7,695 nucleotides of DNA, taken from assembly GCA_018699075.1 (NCBI GenBank), contig JABIPV010000348.1:1-7695 (forward strand). The letters are read 5' to 3'. Origin of the DNA: Kordiimonadaceae bacterium. Its GTDB lineage: Bacteria > Pseudomonadota > Alphaproteobacteria > Sphingomonadales > Emcibacteraceae. Position numbers and translations under genes: made by a program. Below, piece after piece: positions 1 through 6,343 of the stretch; within the stretch, counting starts at the first letter, position 1; each line of letters opens with the position of its first letter. Below the pieces are notes generated by a model. The model saw nothing but the letters and a program-made list of their open reading frames with translations. It ran no database searches and was not told where the DNA came from.

Positions 1-617
1 ATTTTTGTATTTTTTGTCATCACTTTTTGGAATGGATCAATTAAATCTGCTTCTGATGTGATGAATTCAGGTACTTTTATGGTTATGACGGTAAAACCAA
101 GTCTTTCAGCACGTTGATGCCAGGCGACATTATTACAAGGGTGATTTTGATCCCAGATCACAACTTCATCACCCGGGCCTAAATCAAGTCCATTAATGAT
201 TGTGTTATTAGCTTCCGATGTGTTTCTTACGAAACCGATTTCATCCGCATCCGCACCCAGGAAACCGGCAATAAGTTCACGCGATCTTTGCGTAAGTTTT
301 CCGTATTTTGCGCGGTTTTGAAAGGACGGGTTTGCCTCCATATCCATTGTATGTTCGATAATGGTTTCATGGACAATTTTTGGCGTCGGCGTCATGTTAG
401 CGGCGTTTAACATGATCAGGTCTTTTTCAATTGCGAATTCACTTTGAATGGCTTTCCAAAACTTTTCGTTATCATGCATCGAACCTTCAGCGGCGGCTGT
501 CATTTCTTTTACATTTTGTGCGGCTAGAGAAACGCTTGAAGCCGTGGTGGCTAATAGTGTACTCATCCCCGCCGTAGCACCCATACTCTTTAAAAAATTA
601 CGTCTTGAATTGCTCAT
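1..617 (-). CDS. Tat-exported class V aminotransferase (isopenicillin N epimerase-like), 3' part outside window
   Basis: Reading from 617 down to 3 gives 205 residues with no stop; the gene runs off the left edge. The N-terminus has a textbook Tat motif, S4-R5-R6-N7-F8-L9-K10, followed by an Ala/Thr/Ser-rich stretch and a likely cleavage near SLAAQ (about residues 31-35). The rest reads as the N-terminal half of a fold-type-I PLP enzyme of the class V aminotransferase/CefD group: a strand and LNAAN near 65, a GFVRNTSEANNT segment at about 128-139 (cofactor phosphate loop region in this family), and LGPGDEVVIWDQNHPCN at about 146-162. The PLP lysine lies beyond the window. Two adjacent ATGs (620 and 617) are possible. 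I prefer 617 because GGGAG then lies about 7 bases upstream. The family performs epimerase, desulfurase or lyase chemistry on amino acids; the substrate here is unknown. Tat export would let the protein leave the cytoplasm folded with PLP bound. It is divergent from the Sel1 lipoprotein gene. Confidence 0.87.
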   Translation of the reverse strand, partial: MSNSRRNFLKSMGATAGMSTLLATTASSVSLAAQNVKEMTAAAEGSMHDNEKFWKAIQSEFAIEKDLIMLNAANMTPTPKIVHETIIEHTMDMEANPSFQNRAKYGKLTQRSRELIAGFLGADADEIGFVRNTSEANNTIINGLDLGPGDEVVIWDQNHPCNNVAWHQRAERLGFTVITIKVPEFITSEADLIDPFQKVMTKNTK

Positions 618-634
618 CATAAATCTCCCATTTG

Positions 635-651
635 TTATGATCATATCATAA
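635..651. promoter_or_regulatory. 17-bp palindrome, operator candidate
   Basis: TTATGATCATATCATAA is a perfect 7-3-7 inverted repeat. It covers the proposed -10 hexamer and start point of the leftward aminotransferase promoter and ends 18 bases before its start codon. The position fits a repressor site. The cognate regulator is unknown. Confidence 0.4.
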
Positions 652-674
652 TACCATGCGCTTAAAATAAGCAA
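645..674 (-). promoter_or_regulatory. Putative promoter of the aminotransferase gene
   Basis: On the minus strand TTGCTT (674-669) is followed after 18 bases by TATGAT (650-645), a plausible sigma-70 pair. Transcription would start near 638, leaving a leader of about 20 bases before the start at 617. The -35 hexamer lies inside the 22-bp repeat at 662-683. Called by eye only; AT-rich DNA gives many such matches. Confidence 0.4.
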
Positions 675-683
675 TGTTTATAT
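662..683. repeat. 22-bp direct repeat, copy 1
   Basis: A perfect 22-base match (it begins TTAAAATAAGC and ends GTTTATAT) to 2392-2413, in the same orientation. This copy lies between the divergent aminotransferase and lipoprotein genes and supplies the candidate -35 of the leftward promoter. Similarity stops abruptly on both sides. Confidence 0.85.
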
Positions 684-754
684 CAATCTATTGCCAATTG
701 ATAAAAACTTCATTTTGATTTAAGCTGAACTTACATAACATTTAAGGGGGAATA

Positions 755-1420
755 ATGGGGCATATATACAGACATACAGTTTTCCAAGAAAACATCCGAA
801 AATCCATGTCAAAATGGGAATGTATCATCCTTAAAATTAGATCAATATGTGGAGTTCTGCGCCGCATAAAAAATCAATTAACACTGACCCAATTGATGGG
901 GCGATTGAAGCTTTCCTATTTAATTTTAATGTTACCTTTATTTGCGGCCTGTTCTCACGGACCAACTTGCGTTGGAAATATGCCCGATCATTTAAAGGGG
1001 GGTAATTATGATGCAATTATGACCTCAGATGTGGAGGGCAAGAAAGTTGTCAATTTCTTGAAGTGTCGTGCCAATGAACGCTGGGGTAACGAGGCGGGAT
1101 ATCGATTGGGACAGGTATATGAATTTGGTCAATTGGGAATGGTGCAGAATGATGACCGTGCCTTTAGCTGGTATAAAAAGGCATCAAAGAAAGCAAGCGG
1201 CCTTGAATGGACATATGGCTCTGAAATCGCCATCAGAGTTGGCCCGGACACCCACGGTCATCCTGCAGCACAATATAAGTTGGGATTGATGTATCTGGAG
1301 GGGCGAGGCACCGATCAAAGTGATGATATGGCAAGGCTGTGGCTTGGAACCGCTGCCGGGCAGGGCTACGAGCCGGCTAAATTGAAATTGGTGGAAATAC
1401 AGTTCGGGAGGAATAGCTGA
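755..1420 (+). CDS. Sel1-repeat lipoprotein
   Basis: The 221-residue product has two Sel1-type (TPR-like) repeats. The first is at about 110-146 (GYRLGQVYEFG..., DDRAFSWYKKAS) and the second at about 168-205 (AAQYKLGLMYLEGRG..., DMARLWLGTAAGQGY). Sel1 proteins are helical scaffolds for protein-protein contacts, often in envelope or signalling roles. Before the repeats, LPLFAAC at 60-66 is a lipobox preceded by a hydrophobic stretch, so Cys66 should become the lipidated first residue. The start is uncertain. ATG 755 has an excellent ribosome site (AAGGGGG, 4 bases upstream) but leaves a long basic N-region of about 47 residues. ATG 896 (Met48) would give an ordinary 18-residue lipoprotein signal but has no visible ribosome site. 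The stop at 1418-1420 overlaps the next start, so the two genes are probably translationally coupled. The partner is unknown. Confidence 0.8.
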   Translation: MGHIYRHTVFQENIRKSMSKWECIILKIRSICGVLRRIKNQLTLTQLMGRLKLSYLILMLPLFAACSHGPTCVGNMPDHLKGGNYDAIMTSDVEGKKVVNFLKCRANERWGNEAGYRLGQVYEFGQLGMVQNDDRAFSWYKKASKKASGLEWTYGSEIAIRVGPDTHGHPAAQYKLGLMYLEGRGTDQSDDMARLWLGTAAGQGYEPAKLKLVEIQFGRNS

Positions 1421-2295
1421 TGATTGAGCTCGTGGCATTGGTTTTGCTGATTTTATGGTTTATTTTCAGCTATTTTATTTTCAATTATATTTGTATTGGT
1501 ATCAAGAAAATAGGCTGGCTAAGGAAGAATAATAAATATACTAAGTCAGGTGTGGTTTTCTTTATAATTTTTTATCTCATACCTTTTTGGCCTCACATTT
1601 TTCTCCATTTTTATCAAGTGGTTACCATGCCTTTTGTTTGTGATAAACTGGCAGGCTATCATCCGTATAATCCAGTTAAGATGACGTCAATTTATGATAA
1701 TAGTTATGCTATAAAATATCTTTTGTTGCCTAATGTTGATTATACAGAATGGGAGATTAGTATTGATAACAAAAACGAATATACAGAATTATTTCCTGTT
1801 GGAAAATTTCAATTTAGTTACTTCCCAGATAATACAAGTGAATGTAAATACCTTGCAGCGGTATACCCGAACATAAGCGACCATATTAATATTTGGCGAA
1901 GCAGTTATTCAAAATGGAACTTTCCAATACGTGACACAAGTGGAATGTGTTTAGGTGTAAAAAAAGTTGAGAAGATTACAGCAAAATATAAACTTGAAAA
2001 TAGACTTCCTAATGCTATTTTGGATTCGGGTTTTGGGTATAAAGTTACTAACGATTATAAGCAGGTGGTCAATAAAAGTACGGGCTTAGTCGTAAGCAGG
2101 TTTCAGGAAATTTCGACATCCTCTCCTACCCCTCTAGGGTATTGGACTACTGTTGGTAGGAGTGTCTTACAAAAACGGTGTGATGCTGAATACGTGAAGC
2201 AGTTTTCTGATTCTGACTTATCTATCTTATCTAAACAAAATATAACTTTAATACCAGATTCAGTTGTTCTGAAATACTTTTTTAATTTTAACTGA
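1420..2295 (+). CDS. Unrecognised inner-membrane protein with periplasmic domain
   Basis: I do not recognise this 291-residue protein. Residues 3-27 and 44-67 are strongly hydrophobic helices separated by a basic loop (KKIGWLRKNNKYTK). By the positive-inside rule, the loop is cytoplasmic and the remaining 220 or so residues are periplasmic. That domain is rich in Tyr, Asn and Lys and has four cysteines (74, 142, 177, 254), enough for two disulfides. The start is well supported: GGGAGGAA lies 6 bases upstream, and ATG shares its A with the TGA of the Sel1 lipoprotein gene, so the two are surely one transcript and may act as a lipoprotein/membrane pair. By eye the gene is clearly more AT-rich than its neighbours, especially at third codon positions, which hints at acquisition from elsewhere. 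It is followed 24 bases later by an inverted repeat. Confidence 0.8.
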   Translation: MIELVALVLLILWFIFSYFIFNYICIGIKKIGWLRKNNKYTKSGVVFFIIFYLIPFWPHIFLHFYQVVTMPFVCDKLAGYHPYNPVKMTSIYDNSYAIKYLLLPNVDYTEWEISIDNKNEYTELFPVGKFQFSYFPDNTSECKYLAAVYPNISDHINIWRSSYSKWNFPIRDTSGMCLGVKKVEKITAKYKLENRLPNAILDSGFGYKVTNDYKQVVNKSTGLVVSRFQEISTSSPTPLGYWTTVGRSVLQKRCDAEYVKQFSDSDLSILSKQNITLIPDSVVLKYFFNFN

Positions 2296-2319
2296 TATGG
2301 GTATCTGGGGAGTATCTGT

Positions 2320-2360
2320 GGACAGTATACTTAATTAATAGATTAATAAGTATACTGTCC
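2320..2360 (+). terminator. 14-bp inverted repeat, possible terminator of the Sel1/membrane-protein unit
   Basis: GGACAGTATACTTA (2320-2333) is the exact reverse complement of 2347-2360, with a 13-base AT loop between. It begins 24 bases after the stop of the membrane-protein gene. The downstream sequence is T-rich (ATTTAATTTCTTTAATT) but has no clean U-run, and the stem is only moderately GC. It could be a weak intrinsic terminator or an mRNA-stabilising stem. Each arm also holds the self-complementary hexamer GTATAC, so a protein-binding role is possible. The bases just before contain two GTATCTG words 11 bases apart (2301 and 2312). Confidence 0.42.
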
Positions 2361-2391
2361 ATTTAATTTCTTTAATTGCTTAATTGCCCAT

Positions 2392-2413
2392 TTAAAATAA
2401 GCAATGTTTATAT
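2392..2413. repeat. 22-bp direct repeat, copy 2
   Basis: Identical to 662-683 in the same orientation. It lies in the 191-base gap before the P1 peptidase gene, 74 bases from its start codon. TATATT (2409-2414), which overlaps its right end, resembles a -10 hexamer, but the nearest -35-like word (TTGCCC, 2384-2389) is 19 bases away. A promoter role is therefore only possible. Confidence 0.85.
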
Positions 2414-2486
2414 TGGGACATTTATATCACCTTGCTTTTGTTTTTTTGGCGTGCCAGTTTGAATAAAATTGGATGAGGGAAAACCT

Positions 2487-3677
2487 ATGATTAGAATATT
2501 GTTTCTTTGTATTTTGCTAATGGCTAATCATGCCATATCCATTGCAGCGGATAATCAAAAGCCACGGGCGCGTGATATTGGCCTTGATGTGGGGACTATT
2601 CCAACCGGTAAATATAATGCGATTACCGATGTTGCGGGCGTCACGGTTGGACATCATACGGTTAATATTGGTGATGATATTAGAACAGGTGTTACGGCGA
2701 TTATTCCTTCGGGGCATGATCTTTATAAAAATCCAGTTCCGGCGTGGATACATGTTGGAAATGGTTACGGCAAAGCGATTGGTGAAACTCAAGTTCGTGA
2801 ATTTGGTGAGATTGAAACGCCGATTATATTAACATGCACATTATGTGTCTGGACGGCGGCGGATGCTTTAAAAGAATGGAAACTTTCTAAACCCGGTGAG
2901 GGCCAGCATACTTTAAATCCAATTATTGGTGAAACCAATGACAGCCGCCTTAATAATATGTGGTCACCAGACAGCATTAAAAAAGAATATGTTTTTGCCG
3001 CGCTTGAAAATGCAAAATCCGGCCCTGTCGAAGAAGGTAGCGTTGGTGCGGGCAGGGGGACACAAGCCTTTGCTTGGAAAGGTGGCATAGGTACCAGTTC
3101 CCGCGTTCTGCCAACAACAATGGGTGGTTATACTGTCGGCGTACTGGTACAGACAAATTTTGGCGGTGATCTGATCATGAACGGTGCCCCTGTTGGACGC
3201 GAGTTCGGGCAATATTCCTATAAGAAACAGTTAGAAGAAGCCCACCGTGGTGAACTCCCGACAGATGGCGGCTCGATAATGATTGTTGTCGCAACTGACG
3301 CACCTATATTGTCACGCAACCTTGATCGCCTTGCAAAACGGGCAATGATGGGTCTGGCGCGCACAGGATCAGTCGCCCATAATAGTTCCGGTGATTATGT
3401 AATCGCCTTTTCAACCAACAAAGATGTACGCCGGGAACGCGCAAATAGTGAACCCGTACCGTCGCAAACCCTGACCAATCCATCCATGTCACCCTTATTT
3501 GGTGCCGTGGTCGAAGCAACTCAAGAAGCTATTTACAACGCCATGCTTAAAGCAACGACAGTGACCAGTAGCCGCGGAACTTTAGAAGCGATTGACGTTG
3601 AAAAAGTGAAGGAAATTATCGCAAAATATAATGTGACAGATTTCGATGAGAAACTATCACCGGGCCAAGAGAATTAA
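2487..3677 (+). CDS. Secreted P1-family aminopeptidase (DmpA/BapA type)
   Basis: The 396-residue product (numbered from ATG 2487) matches the family of L-aminopeptidase/D-esterase and beta-peptidyl aminopeptidases, N-terminal-nucleophile enzymes that cleave themselves into two chains. Visible landmarks are DVGTIPTG and AITDVAGVTVGH near the N-terminus, HVGNGYGKAIG at about 90-98, GSVGAGRGT at 184-192, QTNFG at 222-226 (possible oxyanion-hole Asn224), and PTDGGSIMIVVATDAP, where Ser263 is the expected nucleophile and Gly262-Ser263 the self-cleavage site. SGDYVIAFST from 301 carries the second conserved Ser. The length is normal. Residues 1-21 form a Sec signal (hydrophobic core, then AISIAA), implying a periplasmic enzyme, as described for BapA. 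ATG 2487 is chosen because GAGGGA lies 6 bases upstream; an in-frame TTG at 2469 would spoil the signal peptide. The enzyme releases N-terminal residues from short peptides or amides; the real substrate (L-, D- or beta-amino) cannot be told from sequence. Confidence 0.93.
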   Translation: MIRILFLCILLMANHAISIAADNQKPRARDIGLDVGTIPTGKYNAITDVAGVTVGHHTVNIGDDIRTGVTAIIPSGHDLYKNPVPAWIHVGNGYGKAIGETQVREFGEIETPIILTCTLCVWTAADALKEWKLSKPGEGQHTLNPIIGETNDSRLNNMWSPDSIKKEYVFAALENAKSGPVEEGSVGAGRGTQAFAWKGGIGTSSRVLPTTMGGYTVGVLVQTNFGGDLIMNGAPVGREFGQYSYKKQLEEAHRGELPTDGGSIMIVVATDAPILSRNLDRLAKRAMMGLARTGSVAHNSSGDYVIAFSTNKDVRRERANSEPVPSQTLTNPSMSPLFGAVVEATQEAIYNAMLKATTVTSSRGTLEAIDVEKVKEIIAKYNVTDFDEKLSPGQEN

Positions 3678-3682
3678 ATCAA

Positions 3683-5221
3683 TCATTCTGCCATAGTTTT
3701 TTCCATCATTGCCTTTAATCTACCCACTACATCCGGATTATCGTAATATACATTTGTTGTTTGATAGGGGTCTTTTTCAAGGTCATAAAGTTGAGCAGGG
3801 GCGGCACCTTCTTTTATTTTACCGTCAATAATATCACTGTTAATCTGACCGGTAAATCCAACGGCCGCTGATCCGGCGAAAAGATGCTGGCCTATTCTCG
3901 TTCCTTCAAAACCACCTTCATCTTGAGCGCTTATATATACCCATTTTCCGGATCTAATAGTTAAGTGTGTTTTACGGAAGGGACTAATGATTAGTTCATT
4001 TCTAATTGGTTCGCCGACTTCACCTTTAAAGGCGGCCATCATATTAACGCTATCAGGGCCTTCTTCTTTATTTAATTTGTAACCAACCAGATCAGCTAAT
4101 GTGGCAAGGACATCAACGTTGGAAAGAAGCTCAGCTGATTTTTGTCCTGCGGGGGTTTTACCCGGCCACCTGACAATAAAGGGTACACGGTGTCCACCTT
4201 CCCATGCACCGAATTTCATTCCCAGAAGGTCGCCGTTCATTTTATGCCCAGCTTCCCATGCGGTTTGGCCGCCGCGATTAAACATGCCGCCATTGTCGCT
4301 GGTAAAAATCAGTAGCGTATCATTTACCAGACCTTCTTCTTCCAGTGTTCTGGTAATTTCCCCGACAATCCAATCAAGTTCATGTATGGCATCGCCGTAA
4401 GGTCCCGCGTCACTGGACGCAATAAACCGTGGGGCTGGGGTAAAAGGGTGATGAATGTTTGTAGTTGCAAAATATAGGAAGAAAGGATCATCTTTATTTT
4501 TTTTAATCCATTTGACGGCTCTGTTGGCGAGATTTGTACCGATCTCACGATCTTTATATAAAGCGTGAGCAGCATCGCCGCCACCAACTAAATCAAGATC
4601 AAATTTCTCGTCAAATTCCCGTGTTATGGCTTGTTTGTTATAAACGATTGGGTCTTCTGGAACCAAACCAACCACATGATGGTTTTCAACATAAACAAAT
4701 GGCGGATGACTATTTAATACGGGAACGCCGTAGTAATAATCAAAGCCAAGCTCTAACGGTCCGGGGTTCAGAGCTTTATTCCAATCAAGCACTTCTTCTC
4801 TACTGCCAAAACCTAAATGCCATTTGCCGATTACGGCTGTTTTATAACCTGCGTCTTTCATCACATCAGCAATTGTAAGCTGATCCATGTCAACTGAAAG
4901 AGGTTCTTTGAACATCAAAGGCCCCCAGAGATAATCTTTACGTGCTGGATATTCACCAGTAATTAAACCGTATCTAGAAGGGGAACAAACCGCGGAAGCG
5001 GAGTGGGCATCGGTAAAGCTAAGGCCTTCGGTTGCTATTTTATCAATATTAGGGGTGCTGACTTTTGTGGCACCATATGAACTGAGGTCGCCGTAACCAA
5101 TATCATCAGCATTAATGATAATAACATTTGGCTTTTCTTTTGATTGTGCGTGGGCTTGAAAATTAAAGCAAAAGATCGTTGTGAAAACGGTAAGTGTTGA
5201 AAGTAAAATATATTTAATCAT
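3683..5221 (-). CDS. Secreted sulfatase (arylsulfatase-like, formylglycine type)
   Basis: The 512-residue product has the complete sulfatase active site. D39/D40 in NADDIGYGD bind calcium, Cys79 in the C-S-P-S-R signature (79-83) is the residue converted to formylglycine, and R83, the GKWHLG motif (K133, H135), H257/H258 in TTNIHHPF, D309/N310 in TSDNGG, and K336 in GMKFGAWEGGHR complete it. It hydrolyses sulfate esters; the exact substrate (aryl, sugar or other) cannot be assigned. Residues 1-25 are a Sec signal with AHA before the likely cut, so it acts in the periplasm or outside. The cytosolic maturase (FGE or anSME) that must modify Cys79 is not in this window. The start at 5221 has AAGGA about 7 bases upstream. 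The gene ends 5 bases from the end of the P1 peptidase gene, facing it, with no room for separate terminators. The C-terminal part (LYDLEKDPYQTTNVY) is typical of the family, and there is no sign of truncation. Confidence 0.95.
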   Translation of the reverse strand: MIKYILLSTLTVFTTIFCFNFQAHAQSKEKPNVIIINADDIGYGDLSSYGATKVSTPNIDKIATEGLSFTDAHSASAVCSPSRYGLITGEYPARKDYLWGPLMFKEPLSVDMDQLTIADVMKDAGYKTAVIGKWHLGFGSREEVLDWNKALNPGPLELGFDYYYGVPVLNSHPPFVYVENHHVVGLVPEDPIVYNKQAITREFDEKFDLDLVGGGDAAHALYKDREIGTNLANRAVKWIKKNKDDPFFLYFATTNIHHPFTPAPRFIASSDAGPYGDAIHELDWIVGEITRTLEEEGLVNDTLLIFTSDNGGMFNRGGQTAWEAGHKMNGDLLGMKFGAWEGGHRVPFIVRWPGKTPAGQKSAELLSNVDVLATLADLVGYKLNKEEGPDSVNMMAAFKGEVGEPIRNELIISPFRKTHLTIRSGKWVYISAQDEGGFEGTRIGQHLFAGSAAVGFTGQINSDIIDGKIKEGAAPAQLYDLEKDPYQTTNVYYDNPDVVGRLKAMMEKTMAE

Positions 5222-5299
5222 TCTTCTTCCTTAAATATTTTCATTTTTAATATTTATATTATGCCTCTAAAATTAATCTGATGCAAATTGGTGTCAATC

Positions 5300-5330
5300 A
5301 ACTTGCAATTCAATATTTGCCGTGCAAGTT
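5300..5330. promoter_or_regulatory. Inverted repeat AACTTGCA/TGCAAGTT, candidate operator between divergent genes
   Basis: AACTTGCA (5300-5307) and TGCAAGTT (5323-5330) are perfect inverted arms with 15 bases between. A further TGCAA lies at 5282-5286, so TGCAA-type words occur at intervals of about two helical turns (22 and 19 bases). The site lies between the sulfatase and dehydratase start codons. It sits just upstream of TAAAAT (5336-5341), a possible -10 for the dehydratase gene that has no good -35, as expected if an activator binds here. On the other strand TTGACA (5297-5292) could serve the sulfatase gene, though no good -10 follows. Confidence 0.35.
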
Positions 5331-5362
5331 TGTCTTAAAATTATCTGTATAAAGGAAAAGTA

Positions 5363-6328
5363 ATGAATAAAGAAAAAGGTACGGACCAGTTTATTGAAAT
5401 TGCTAAGGCTAGCGCAAGAATTTCAAAGGTGATTGAACCTACACCTCTTGTACTCAGTAAAAAGTTAAGTGATGACAACACCAATGTTTTTTATAAGCTC
5501 GAAAATCTAAACCCAACGGGATCATTTAAGTTACGCGGAGCGGCAAATAAAATTCTTTCGATGACGCAAGAAGAACGTGAAAAAGGGTTGGTTACAGCGT
5601 CAACAGGAAATCACGGCGCGGGCATTGGCTATATGTGTCAGAAAACTGGCTGCAAAGGGACCGTTTTTGCGCCTGAAAATGTCTCTGAAGCAAAATATGA
5701 CGGCATGATGTCGTATGGTTTAAATGTAATTAAAACACCAGGTGATCCCATTAATGGTGAAAAAGCATCACGTGAATATGCGCTGGCTAATAAAATACCA
5801 TTTGTATCCCCCTATAATGATATGCATATCGTTGGTGGACAAGGAACAATTGGTTTTGAACTTTTTAAGGATGTTCAGGACCTTGATGCGGTGTTCATTG
5901 CGCTTGGTGGTGGTGGGTTGATATCTGGTATTTCAATTGCTTTGGCAAACCTTTCGCCAGATACAAAAATTATTGCCTGCTCGCCGACTAATTCGAAAGT
6001 TATGATGGATAGTATTCCCGCAGGTGAAGTTCTAGATTTACCTTCTACACCAACATTATCGGATGGTACCGCAGGAGGTGTTGAAATTGGTTCCATTACC
6101 TTTGATTATTGTCGTGATTATGTGGACGATTACGTTGATGTCAGCGAAGATGAGCTTATTGAAGGGCTGAGAATATTCATCGATGATACCAACTATATAG
6201 GAGAAGGCGCAGTTGGCGTGGCCGTTGCTGGTTATTTAAAACAGAAAACAAAATGGGTTGGAAAAAAAGTAGCGATCATCGCATGCGGCGGTAATATTTC
6301 GAGAAATACCTTAAAAGAAATTTTATAA
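5363..6328 (+). CDS. Threonine/serine dehydratase-like PLP enzyme (fold type II, no ACT domain)
   Basis: The 321-residue product has the signature of the serine/threonine dehydratase branch. PTGSFKLRGA (51-60) holds Lys56, the PLP Schiff-base lysine. TASTGNHGAGIGY (78-90) is the substrate/carboxylate loop, LGGGGL (181-186) the glycine loop gripping the PLP phosphate, and IACGGN (306-311) the C-terminal cofactor segment. A typical member dehydrates and deaminates Thr or Ser to a 2-oxoacid and ammonia in the cytosol. There is no C-terminal ACT-type regulatory domain, so it resembles catabolic rather than biosynthetic (IlvA) enzymes. LSDGTAGGVEIGSITF (about 232-247) is a subgroup feature, so the substrate could be another hydroxy-amino acid, such as 3-hydroxyaspartate or an ectoine-pathway intermediate. 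The start is supported by AAAGGA 6 bases upstream. It is divergent from the sulfatase gene. No terminator is evident before arsR 81 bases downstream, so read-through is likely. Confidence 0.9.
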   Translation: MNKEKGTDQFIEIAKASARISKVIEPTPLVLSKKLSDDNTNVFYKLENLNPTGSFKLRGAANKILSMTQEEREKGLVTASTGNHGAGIGYMCQKTGCKGTVFAPENVSEAKYDGMMSYGLNVIKTPGDPINGEKASREYALANKIPFVSPYNDMHIVGGQGTIGFELFKDVQDLDAVFIALGGGGLISGISIALANLSPDTKIIACSPTNSKVMMDSIPAGEVLDLPSTPTLSDGTAGGVEIGSITFDYCRDYVDDYVDVSEDELIEGLRIFIDDTNYIGEGAVGVAVAGYLKQKTKWVGKKVAIIACGGNISRNTLKEIL

Positions 6329-6343
6329 AATTTTGTAAAAGTA

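Noticed and set aside
448..651. Plus-strand 67-codon reading frame
   Set aside because: It lies antisense to the aminotransferase, whose Tat motif and family segments are clear on the minus strand, and it has no family signal of its own.
691..719. TTGCCA-17-TTTGAT as promoter for the lipoprotein gene
   Set aside because: The -10 matches only four of six positions. It is possible, but not better than chance in this AT-rich stretch.
2469..2486. TTG at 2469 as start of the P1 peptidase
   Set aside because: It would put six polar residues before the signal peptide. ATG 2487 has GAGGGA at ideal spacing and starts directly with the hydrophobic signal.
2517..3519. Several minus-strand and out-of-frame reading frames inside the P1 peptidase gene
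   Set aside because: They overlap a gene with complete family motifs and have no ribosome site or family pattern.
4101..4878. Plus-strand and other-frame reading frames inside the sulfatase gene
   Set aside because: The sulfatase frame has every catalytic motif in order over 512 residues; the alternatives are frame shadows.
5233..5255. AAATATT/AATATTT inverted repeat in the sulfatase leader
   Set aside because: The 7-bp arms are pure A/T in very AT-rich DNA, which is expected by chance and too weak for a terminator or operator call.
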